In this document: one piece after another, positions 58,106 to 64,000 of the stretch
Layout: the number at the start of each line of letters is the position of its first letter
How positions within the stretch are numbered: position 1 is the first letter of the stretch
From: Streptomyces sp. NRRL B-24484
GTDB lineage: Bacteria > Actinomycetota > Actinomycetes > Streptomycetales > Streptomycetaceae
Assembly (NCBI RefSeq): GCF_000717715.1
Contig: NZ_JOAI01000045.1
Span: 62,001 to 126,000 of the forward strand
Direction of reading: 5' to 3'
DNA: 64,000 bases
Position numbers and translations under genes: made by a program
The notes under the pieces: model-generated
Seen by the model: the letters and a program-made list of their open reading frames with translations, nothing else
The model's database searches: none
Told to the model about the DNA's origin: nothing

Positions 58106-58879
58106 ATGGCACCGCAGGACGGGGTGGCGGGCTTCTACGACGGGCTCGCCGCCGGCTACCACCTGGTCTACGCCGACTGGGAGGCGGGCATCCGGCTGCA
58201 GGGCACCGCCCTGGACGCGCTGCTCGCCGAACGCCTCCGGCCCGGCCCGGCGGACGTGCTCGACTGCTCCTGCGGCATCGGCACCCAGGCGATCGGGCTG
58301 GCCCTGCACGGCCATCGGGTGGTCGGGTCCGACCTGAGCGCCGTCGCGGCGGCCCGGGCGGCGCGGGAGGCGGCGGCCCGCGGCACGGTGCTGCCCACCG
58401 TGGCGGCCGACATGCGCCGGCTGCCCTTCGTGCGGGGCCGGTTCGACGCCGTCGTGTGCGCGGACAACTCGCTCCCCCACCTGCTGACCGCCGGGGACGT
58501 CCGCGCCGCGCTGGACGCGATGCGGCGGGTGCTCCGCCCGGGCGGCCTGCTGCTCGTCAGCACCCGCCCGTACGACGAACTGCGCCGCACCCGGCCCACC
58601 GGGACGCCGCCGCAGGTGGTCGAGGCGGACGGCGTCCGCACCACGACCTTCCAGCGGTGGCACTGGCACGAGGACGGCGAGCACTACGACCTGGACATGG
58701 TGCAGGAGCGCAGCGGCCCGGACGGCGTCCGCACCGAGGTCCGGCGCGCCGCGTACTGGGCGCTCACCCGGGAGCAGCTGACCGGGCTGGTGCTCGACGC
58801 GGGCTTCGTCCGGCCGGCCTGGGCGGAGCCGGCGGCGAGCGGGTTCTTCCAGCCGGTGCTGACCGCGGTCGCCCCGTGA
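58106..58879 (+). CDS. SAM-dependent methyltransferase (class I)
   Basis: The 257-residue protein has motif I VLDCSCGIGTQAIGLALHGHRVVGSDLS, ADMRRLPFVRGRFDAVVCADNSLPHLL, and ALDAMRRVLRPGGLLLVSTRPYDEL. This arrangement resembles glycine/sarcosine N-methyltransferase-like enzymes. ATG at 58106 follows GGGAGGGCGC. Substrate not determined. Confidence 0.9.
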   Translation: MAPQDGVAGFYDGLAAGYHLVYADWEAGIRLQGTALDALLAERLRPGPADVLDCSCGIGTQAIGLALHGHRVVGSDLSAVAAARAAREAAARGTVLPTVAADMRRLPFVRGRFDAVVCADNSLPHLLTAGDVRAALDAMRRVLRPGGLLLVSTRPYDELRRTRPTGTPPQVVEADGVRTTTFQRWHWHEDGEHYDLDMVQERSGPDGVRTEVRRAAYWALTREQLTGLVLDAGFVRPAWAEPAASGFFQPVLTAVAP

Positions 58880-59069
58880 GCGGGTCCGTCCGGCCCGCGG
58901 GGTTTGCCGGCCGCGGATCGGGCCAGACGCCCGGCAGGGCGGGCCCGCGCTCCTGACCCGCGGGCCGCCCGCCCACGTCCGGACCCGCCCTGGCGTTCCC
59001 GAGCGGGCCTTCCGGGCGGGCGGCCGGATCCGGCGGCAGCCGGCGGCCGCCGCACCGAGGATGGGGAGC

Positions 59070-59564
59070 ATGGCAGAGCAGCAGCCACCCGCGGACGGCC
59101 GCGACGAGACCCCGGAGGAGCGGGCCGACCGGCTCTGGACGGACCTGCTCCAGGAGGTGCGGGTCGCACAGACCGGCGCGCAGATCATGTTCGGCTTCCT
59201 GCTGACGGTGGTGTTCACCCCGCGCTTCACCACGCTGCACGGCTTCGACCGCGCCCTCTACATCGGCGTGGTCACCCTGGGCGCGGTCGCCACCGGAACG
59301 CTGATGGCGCCGGTCTCGTACCACCGGCTGCTGGCCGGGCGGCACGTCAAGCCGCGGATGGTCGCGGCCGCGGCCCGGATCGTCTCGCTCGGCGTGATCC
59401 TGCTCGGTCTGAACGTCGGCGCGGCCCTGCTGCTGCTGCTCAAGGTGGCCGGCCTCACCTGGGGGGCCTGGGTGATCGCGGGCGCCGTGCTGGCGTGGTT
59501 CGCGGTCTGCTGGGTCGTCCTGCCGGTCGCGCTGCTGCGCCGGTCCGGCCCGCGGCGGCGCTGA
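59070..59564 (+). CDS. DUF6328-like membrane protein (164 aa)
   Basis: The N-terminus ERADRLWTDLLQEVRVAQTGAQIMFGFLLTVVFTPRF leads into four transmembrane helices, with PVSYHRLLAGRHVKPRMVAAAARIVSLG between them. This is a common actinobacterial membrane family of unknown function. The start is ATG at 59070; ATG at 59061 is nearly as likely. Confidence 0.78.
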   Translation: MAEQQPPADGRDETPEERADRLWTDLLQEVRVAQTGAQIMFGFLLTVVFTPRFTTLHGFDRALYIGVVTLGAVATGTLMAPVSYHRLLAGRHVKPRMVAAAARIVSLGVILLGLNVGAALLLLLKVAGLTWGAWVIAGAVLAWFAVCWVVLPVALLRRSGPRRR

Positions 59565-59618
59565 GCGGAACCCGGCGCGGACAGGGCCGGACCGGCGGTC
59601 GTCGGCGGGGCGGGCCGG

Positions 59619-59843
59619 TCAGACGTCCTGTTCCGGCGGCTGTGCGGTGTCGCGGCCGTCCTGGTGGTGCCGGTCGAACGGGTCGTGGCGGTGCGGCCAG
59701 TGCCGGTGGTGCCGCGGACGGCGTTCGTGCCGCTCGTGCGGCTCGCGCAGCGTCTCGGGCGGCGGGCCGGGGTTCACCGGAACGGTGCGGCCGGCGGGCG
59801 GGTCGTGCGGGCGCAGTTCGGGCGGGCCGGGATTGACGGTCAT
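59619..59843 (-). CDS. Small His/Pro-rich protein (74 aa)
   Basis: It starts at ATG 59843 with AAGGAGGCCGCC. VNPGPPELRPHDPPAG is followed by a second VNPGPPPETLREP copy, then a His/Arg-rich tail (HERHERRPRHHRHWPHRHDPFDRHHQD). Metal binding is possible. A SigB-type promoter lies 30 nt upstream, grouping it with the stress set. Confidence 0.65.
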   Translation of the reverse strand: MTVNPGPPELRPHDPPAGRTVPVNPGPPPETLREPHERHERRPRHHRHWPHRHDPFDRHHQDGRDTAQPPEQDV

Positions 59844-59872
59844 GGCGGCCTCCTTCCCTCGTCACTGTGCGC

Positions 59873-59898
59873 CTGCCCGGGCCTTCCGGCCACCAAAC
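59873..59898 (-). promoter_or_regulatory. SigB-type promoter for the His-rich small protein
   Basis: On the minus strand GTTT, 16 nt, GGGCAGGCG, 30 nt before the ATG. Confidence 0.58.
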
Positions 59899-60000
59899 CG
59901 CCGCCGGGGCTCCCCGGGCGTGTGGGGCGGGCCGGGACGGGCAGGCGCAGGTCACGGGGGCCGGTCGGCCGCGGCCGGGCCCCGGTGGAGGTGATCGGCC

Positions 60001-60243
60001 GTGCTGTCCACGACCGGCGGGCCCCGGCAGCCGATGTCCCGGGTCGGTGCACCGCTGCTGGCCCTGCTGACCGCCCTGTTCGCGTTCTGGGCGGTGGCCG
60101 CCGGGGACGGCGCTCCGGCCGCCCGCGCCGTCCCGGCCGCCCTCGCGCTGGCCTTCGGTGCGCTGGCCGTCCTGGCCGCGGCCGATCTGCTGGTGTTCAC
60201 CCGCTGCCGCGGGCGCGGGCCCCGGCGCCGCCGGCGCCGCTGA
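60001..60243 (+). CDS. Small membrane protein (80 aa)
   Basis: GTG at 60001 follows GGAGGTGATCGGCC. Two transmembrane helices (GAPLLALLTALFAFWAVAAG; AVPAALALAFGALAVLAAADLLVF) and an Arg-rich C-terminus are seen. No family recognised. Confidence 0.62.
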   Translation: MLSTTGGPRQPMSRVGAPLLALLTALFAFWAVAAGDGAPAARAVPAALALAFGALAVLAAADLLVFTRCRGRGPRRRRRR

Positions 60244-60347
60244 GTCCCCGCCGTGGGCGCCGGCCCCCGGGTCGCGGTTTCACGGGGGGCTGCCCGGTGA
60301 GACGTTCGGGGTACGGCCGGACCCGAGCACGGAGGAAGGTGGCCGAC

Positions 60348-60914
60348 ATGACCGGTCTGCAGGACAGGACGGTGGCGTTCCTGGTGGCGCCGAAGGGCGC
60401 CGAGCAGGTCGAGCTGACCTCGCCGTGGGAGGCGGTGGAACGCGCCGGCGGCACGCCACGGCTGGTGTCCACCAAGCCCGGGACGGTCCGCGCCTTCGAG
60501 CACCTGGACCCGGGCGACACCTTCCGGGTGGACGCGGTGGTCGCGGACGTCTCGGCGGCGGACTTCGACGCCCTGGTGCTGCCCGGCGGCGTCGCCAACC
60601 CGGACTTCCTGCGGATGGACCCGCGGGCGGTCGGCTTCGTCCGCGGCTTCTTCGACCTGCGCAAGCCGGTCGCGGTGATCTGCCACGGGCCGTGGACGCT
60701 GATCGAGGCGGACGCCGTCCGCGGCCGGACCCTCACCTCGTGGCCCAGCCTGCGCACCGACCTGCGGAACGCCGGCGCCCACTGGGTGGACCGCGAGGTC
60801 GCGGTCTGCCACGACGGCCCCAACACCCTGGTCTCCAGCCGCAGGCCCGACGACCTGCCGGCCTTCGACCGGACGCTGGTCGAGGAGTTCGCCCGCACCC
60901 CGGCGCACACCTGA
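60348..60914 (+). CDS. DJ-1/PfpI-family protein (YhbO/type 1 glutamine-amidotransferase-like)
   Basis: The 188-residue protein has VAFLVAPKGAEQVELTSPWEAVERAGG, DALVLPGGVANPDFLRMDPRAVGFVRGFF and the nucleophile motif VAVICHGPWTLIEADAVRGRTLTSWPSL with Cys. This is the stress-induced PfpI/YhbO branch (deglycase/protease-like activities have been claimed for it). ATG at 60348 follows GGAGGAAGGTGGCCGAC. A GGGTAC at 60308-60313 may be its -10 but lacks a well-spaced GNNT. A strong terminator follows. Confidence 0.9.
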   Translation: MTGLQDRTVAFLVAPKGAEQVELTSPWEAVERAGGTPRLVSTKPGTVRAFEHLDPGDTFRVDAVVADVSAADFDALVLPGGVANPDFLRMDPRAVGFVRGFFDLRKPVAVICHGPWTLIEADAVRGRTLTSWPSLRTDLRNAGAHWVDREVAVCHDGPNTLVSSRRPDDLPAFDRTLVEEFARTPAHT

Positions 60915-60925
60915 CGCCCCGGAAC

Positions 60926-60961
60926 GGCCGCCCCGCACCGGATCTCCGGTGCGGGGCGGCC
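60926..60961. terminator. Bidirectional terminator
   Basis: GGCCGCCCCGCACCGGA pairs perfectly over 17 bp with its complement around a TC centre, between convergent stops at 60914 (+) and 61010 (-). Confidence 0.85.
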
Positions 60962-60989
60962 ACGTCTTTCGGGGCCCGGGCCAAGGCTC

Positions 60990-61023
60990 CGATCAGGGCA
61001 GGGGAACGATCAGGGCAGGGGAA
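60990..61023. repeat. 17-bp tandem duplication spanning a stop codon
   Basis: CGATCAGGGCAGGGGAA occurs twice head to tail (60990-61006, 61007-61023). The second copy contains the stop of the minus-strand gene at 61010, so the first copy carries a duplicate of its C-terminal codons and stop. Confidence 0.85.
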
Positions 61024-61240
61024 CCGCGTGCAGACACGGGTGCGGGCCGGGCCCGCCCGCCAGCGGGACGGCCACGCCGGCAGCCGTCACCTGGACGAGC
61101 AGCGTCCCGGACTCGTCGGCGTAGACCGGCCTCCCGTCGGGTCCGAAGCCGCCGGTCGGGGTGACGATCACCACCTGGGGCGGAGCGTGGGTGCCGGGGG
61201 CGGTGGGCAGGGTGACGGCGTAGCGCTCGGTGGGGGCCAT
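61010..61240 (-). CDS. Small hypothetical protein (76 aa)
   Basis: ATG at 61240 has AGGAGGTGCGCC upstream. The product (MAPTERYAVTLPTAPGTHAP, PQVVIVTPTGGFGPDGRPVYADESG, TLLVQVTAAGVAV) has a beta-rich look and no known motif. It ends within a 17-bp tandem duplication. Confidence 0.62.
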   Translation of the reverse strand: MAPTERYAVTLPTAPGTHAPPQVVIVTPTGGFGPDGRPVYADESGTLLVQVTAAGVAVPLAGGPGPHPCLHAVPLP

Positions 61241-61361
61241 GGCGCACCTCCTGGGGGGTGCCCTGCGTATGGGCCGCCGCCCTCCCCGCGAAACCTCGCG
61301 GCCCGACCCGGCGCCCCGAGCGGCACGGCCGTGCCGCCGTCGGGGCGTCGGGGCGTCGGGG

Positions 61362-61547
61362 TCAGTCCTCGCCGTCGGCCGGGCCGGCCGGCCGCTCGGC
61401 CTCCTCCTCCGGCTCCTGGTCGTCGGGCGGGGGCGGGCCGCCCTCCCCGGTCATCCGGGGGCCCGGCCGGTCGGCGGGCGGCCGGACGTCCTCGGGGTGC
61501 TCGTGCCCGGTGCGTGCGGGCTGGGCGCTCGACGGCCCGTTGCTCAT
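61362..61547 (-). CDS. Small acidic disordered protein (61 aa)
   Basis: ATG at 61547 follows GAGGAGGACCGGCC. The sequence is Pro/Glu/Asp-rich (HPEDVRPPADRPGPRMTGEGG, PPPPDDQEPEEEAERPAG, ending ADGED) and surely unstructured. A SigB-type promoter is 83 nt upstream. It resembles small stress-induced hydrophilins in composition only. Confidence 0.58.
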   Translation of the reverse strand: MSNGPSSAQPARTGHEHPEDVRPPADRPGPRMTGEGGPPPPDDQEPEEEAERPAGPADGED

Positions 61548-61629
61548 GGCCGGTCCTCCTCGGTGCTGGTCCTCCGCGGGTCGTCGGGCCCGGCCGGAGC
61601 GTCCGGCCGGGTCACCCGTCACGACGCGC

Positions 61630-61654
61630 CTGCCCTGCCCGGGCGCCGCCAATC
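61630..61654 (-). promoter_or_regulatory. SigB-type promoter for the acidic small protein
   Basis: On the minus strand GATT, 15 nt, GGGCAGGCG; the same 9-mer as at 59873. Confidence 0.58.
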
Positions 61655-61693
61655 CCGGTGCCGCGTCGTCCGCGACGGCGGGGAAACGGCGGG

Positions 61694-61718
61694 GATTGGG
61701 CCGGACGGCAAGGGGTAC
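61694..61718 (+). promoter_or_regulatory. SigB-type promoter for the Pro-rich peptide and ligase genes
   Basis: GATT, 15 nt, GGGTAC: an exact match to the streptomycete SigB consensus. It faces the 61881 gene; predicted start near 61728. The rest of 61548-61880 shows no gene. Confidence 0.7.
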
Positions 61719-61880
61719 CCGCCGGAACGGGGGGAGAGATCGACGACCCCGGGCCGTGCGGCCCGGTCGGCTGCGCCGCGGCGCGAGTCGTCGGACCATG
61801 GACGGGGCGCCCGGCCGCCGTGCGGCCGGAACTCCGCCCGCGTGACGACCGGTGCTCCGCCCCCTGACAAGGAGGACGCC

Positions 61881-62081
61881 ATGACCGTCCCCGTTCCTCC
61901 GGGACCGGACGTCGGACCGGTGCCCGACCCGGCACCGCCCGGCCCTCCCCCGCCCGTCCCCGTGCCGCCGGTGCCTCCGGCGCCCGGGCCGGTGCCCCCG
62001 GGCCCGGCCCCGGTGCCGCCGGCCCCGGAGCCGGCCCCGGCGGGCGGTCCGGCCGCCCGGGCGAGAGGCCCGGTCCGGTGA
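61881..62081 (+). CDS. Proline-rich small protein (66 aa)
   Basis: ATG at 61881 has AAGGAGGACGCC. Nearly the whole product is Pro/Val/Ala/Gly (VPVPPGPDVGPVPDPAPPGP and similar), giving an extended chain. Its stop overlaps the GTG start of the ligase gene. The good ribosome site and SigB-type promoter argue that it is translated, perhaps mainly to couple the ligase. Confidence 0.55.
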   Translation: MTVPVPPGPDVGPVPDPAPPGPPPPVPVPPVPPAPGPVPPGPAPVPPAPEPAPAGGPAARARGPVR

Positions 62082-63226
62082 CGGCCGGGGCACGCCTCCC
62101 CCGGGGGCCGGAGGTGCCGACGGTGGGGGTCGAGGAGGAGTTCCTGCTCGTCGACCGGCACTCCCGGCTGCCCGTCGGCCGCGCCCCCGGCGTCGTCAAG
62201 GAGGCCTCGGACGTGCTGGGCGAGCGGGTCCAGACCGAGTTCTTCACCTCGCAGGCCGAGGTGTGCACCCGCCCCGCACGGAGCCTCCCGGAGTTGCGCG
62301 CCGATCTGGTGCACCTGCGGGCGGTGCTGGGCGAGGCCGCCGCGGACGCGGACTGCCTGCCGGTCGGCACCGCGATGCCGGTGATCACGGACGGGCATCC
62401 GCCGTCCATCACCGACTCGGCCCGGTACCGCCGGATCAGCGAGCACGTCGGCGCGGTGGCGACCAGCCCGGAGGGCCTGGTCTGCGGCTGCCACGTGCAC
62501 GTCGGGGTGCCGTGCCGGGCCCGGGCCCTGGCGCTGAACGACCGGATGCGGCCGTGGCTGCCGATCGTCCAGGCGCTGGCGGTGAACTCGCCGTTCAGCG
62601 CCGGCCGGGACACCGGCTACGCGAGCTGGCGGCACGCCTTCTACCGGCGCTGGCCGACGGTCGGCCCGGCGCCCCGGCTGGACGAGCCCGGGTACCGGGC
62701 GACGGTCGGCGGGCTGATCGACGCAAGGGTGATCCTCGACCCCGCGATGATCTACTGGTACTCCCGGCCGTCCGAGCACGTCCCCACCCTGGAGGTGAGG
62801 GTCGCCGACACCAGTGCGGACGTGGACACCACCGTCCTGATCGCGGCCCTGGTCCGCGGCCTCGCCACCACGATGCTGGCCGAGCTGCCCGAGGACCTCG
62901 GGCCGGCCGGCGCCGGCGGGGCGGGCGCCGACACCACCGCGATGATCGACGCCGCGCACTGGTCGGCCGCACTGTCCGGCATCGACGGCAACGGGCCGGA
63001 CCCGGTGACCGGCCGGATCGCCCCGATGCGGCATCTGGTGGACCTGCTGGTCGAGCGCGCCCGGCCCGGGCTGGAGGCCGCCGGGGACTTCGGCACCGTC
63101 CGCCAGCTGCTGGCCGGCCTGTGCACGGCCGGGACGGGGGCCGACCGGCAGCGGGCCGCCTTCGCCCGGCGCGGCCGGTACCGCGACGTGGTCGACGAAC
63201 TGGCCGCGCTGACCGCCGGGGCCTGA
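62078..63226 (+). CDS. Carboxylate-amine ligase (YbdK-type glutamate-cysteine ligase family)
   Basis: The 382-residue protein has TVGVEEEFLLVDRHSRLPVG at the start, then VQTEFFTSQAEVCTRPARSLPEL, GCHVHVGVPCRARAL, LPIVQALAVNSPFSAGRDTGYASWRHAFYRRWPTVGP and PTLEVRVADTSADVDTTVLIAALVRGL. These are the ATP-grasp-like GCS2 motifs of the YbdK group, which ligate an amine to a carboxylate but are poor glutathione makers. GTG at 62078 overlaps the stop of the Pro-rich gene. Confidence 0.92.
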   Translation: MTAGARLPRGPEVPTVGVEEEFLLVDRHSRLPVGRAPGVVKEASDVLGERVQTEFFTSQAEVCTRPARSLPELRADLVHLRAVLGEAAADADCLPVGTAMPVITDGHPPSITDSARYRRISEHVGAVATSPEGLVCGCHVHVGVPCRARALALNDRMRPWLPIVQALAVNSPFSAGRDTGYASWRHAFYRRWPTVGPAPRLDEPGYRATVGGLIDARVILDPAMIYWYSRPSEHVPTLEVRVADTSADVDTTVLIAALVRGLATTMLAELPEDLGPAGAGGAGADTTAMIDAAHWSAALSGIDGNGPDPVTGRIAPMRHLVDLLVERARPGLEAAGDFGTVRQLLAGLCTAGTGADRQRAAFARRGRYRDVVDELAALTAGA

Positions 63227-63266
63227 CGCACAGCAGCCCGACCGCCGTCCGCGCCGACCCGGGCTC

Positions 63267-64000
63267 TCAGGCCGCCGCCTCCGGGTCGGCGCGGACGGCG
63301 ATCAGGCAGGTGTCGTCGTCGGTGTCCGACCGGCTGTGCTCCAGCAGCGTGTCGAGCCAGCCGCCGAGGTCGGGGCCGGGCGCACCGGCCGCCACGAGGA
63401 GCTGACGCAGCGACTCCTCGTCGGCGGTGCCGCGCCGCTCGACCAGCCCGTCGGTGTACAGCAGCAGCACGTCGTCGGGCTCCATCGGCAGTGCCAGTTC
63501 CTCGTACACGGCGTCCGGGGCCGCGCCCAGCAGCAGGCCGCGGGGCAGCGGCAGCACCCGCGGCCTGCCGGCCCTCAGCAGGACGGGCGGCGGGTGCCCG
63601 GCGCGGGCCCAGTGCAGAATGCGGGTGCGCGGGTCGAAGCGGGCGCAGACCGCGGTGGCGGTGGCCGGGTCGGGCAGGGCGAGGGCGGTCAGGTTGAGCC
63701 ACTCCAGCAGCCGGGCCGGTCCTGCGCCGGTGACGGCGAGCCCGCGCAGCGCGTTGCGCAGCGCGACCATCCCGGTGGCCGCCCCCACGCCGTGCCCGGC
63801 GAGGTCGCCGACGGAGAGCAGGACGCCGCCGTCGGGCAGCGGCAGGATGTCGTACCAGTCGCCGCCGACCCGTTCGCGTTCGACGGCGGGCCGGTAGCGG
63901 ACGGCGGCGTGCAGCCGGGCGCTGTCCAGCGGCGGCGGCTCGGGCGGCAGGATCGCCTCCTGGAGGCGCAGCGTGAGGCGGTGCCGCTGCGCGGCCTCCA
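63267..64000 (-). CDS. SpoIIE/RsbU-type PP2C phosphatase (C-terminal part, cut by window edge)
   Basis: The frame enters from the window end with RHRLTLRLQEAILPPEPPPL, then RYRPAVERERVGGDWYDILPLPDGGVLLSVGDLAGHGVGAATGMVALRNALRG. RFDPRTRILHWARAGHPPPVLL, VLLLYTDGLVERRG and DDDTCLIAVR follow. The metal-binding Asp residues (GGDWYD, VGDLAGHG, YTDGL, DDDTC) are present. Such phosphatases dephosphorylate STAS antagonists to free SigB-type factors, fitting the pair at 20.3-21.2 kb. The sensor N-terminus lies outside the window. Confidence 0.92.
   Translation of the reverse strand, partial: EAAQRHRLTLRLQEAILPPEPPPLDSARLHAAVRYRPAVERERVGGDWYDILPLPDGGVLLSVGDLAGHGVGAATGMVALRNALRGLAVTGAGPARLLEWLNLTALALPDPATATAVCARFDPRTRILHWARAGHPPPVLLRAGRPRVLPLPRGLLLGAAPDAVYEELALPMEPDDVLLLYTDGLVERRGTADEESLRQLLVAAGAPGPDLGGWLDTLLEHSRSDTDDDTCLIAVRADPEAAA

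Noticed and set aside
60240..60347. SigB-type promoter for the PfpI gene (GGGTAC at 60308)
   Set aside because: The nearest GNNT is 17 nt upstream, outside the 14-16 rule; too weak to list as a feature.

Overview
The window is high-GC actinobacterial DNA. It looks like a Streptomyces or Kitasatospora chromosome: it has SARP-type and WhiB regulators, two SsgA-like sporulation proteins, a SigB/SigF-type sigma factor, CsbD and PRC-barrel stress genes, long GC-rich hairpins, and many ATGA/GTGA start-stop overlaps. I see no rRNA, tRNA or CRISPR array. The genus is inferred from gene content only.

Layout. (1) 1-4844: a truncated SARP regulator, two tiny membrane/secreted genes, a prolyl oligopeptidase and an MFS exporter. 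(2) 4871-14537: a RiPP-type locus. On the minus strand a two-repeat precursor (repeat core EDTPWCVINTGT) lies upstream of a radical SAM/SPASM enzyme and the exporter; its reading frame is broken by one base. On the plus strand a run of seven genes encodes a second radical SAM enzyme, a haem-oxygenase-like iron enzyme, a 67-residue peptide, a cyclase/ATPase/TPR regulator, an intracellular subtilase, a GAF protein and a P450. (3) 14538-16783: transposase remnant, then a GlxA-type regulator divergent from a cupin; this looks like inserted DNA. (4) 16789-27429: a stress block under probable SigB-type promoters (GNNT-N15/16-GGG[TC]A), containing an anti-sigma kinase, an anti-sigma antagonist, SsgA-like proteins, WhiB, stress membrane proteins, an MscS channel and the SigB-family gene itself. 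The same promoter type recurs at 59-62 kb.

(5) 28019-41917: a light/oxidative-stress region. It holds a B12-type MerR regulator, a 5'-truncated photolyase-related gene, a flavin amine oxidase, and a five-gene translationally coupled lipid operon (flavin oxidase, DUF1365, two cyclopropane-synthase-like methyltransferases, DUF1295). A SigK-RskA sigma/anti-sigma pair and a spore-photoproduct-lyase-like gene followed by an SDR complete it. I find four matching SigK-type promoters (CMATCC-N15/16-CCGAAK), in front of sigK, the lipid operon, the SPL-like gene and a distant DUF427 gene. Together they suggest one regulon for membrane-lipid modification and photoprotection.

(6) 41823-47803: a four-gene minus-strand operon that I read as an effector-associated-domain (EAD) conflict system: an alpha/beta hydrolase, an EAD1-trypsin-like protease, an EAD1-NTPase and a large STAND-like ATPase. 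This operon and the RiPP locus are the best candidates for undescribed biology. (7) 48234-64000: housekeeping and small stress genes: NUDIX, HAD, a bL12-like zinc protein, a frame-broken Uma2 gene, a TPR-LuxR regulator, a flavin monooxygenase, an SRPBCC-EVE-MarR operon with a palindromic leaderless promoter, EEP nuclease, methyltransferase, PfpI protein, a carboxylate-amine ligase and a truncated SpoIIE-type phosphatase.

Bases and motifs were read by eye. Family names come from recognisable motifs and memory, with no database search.
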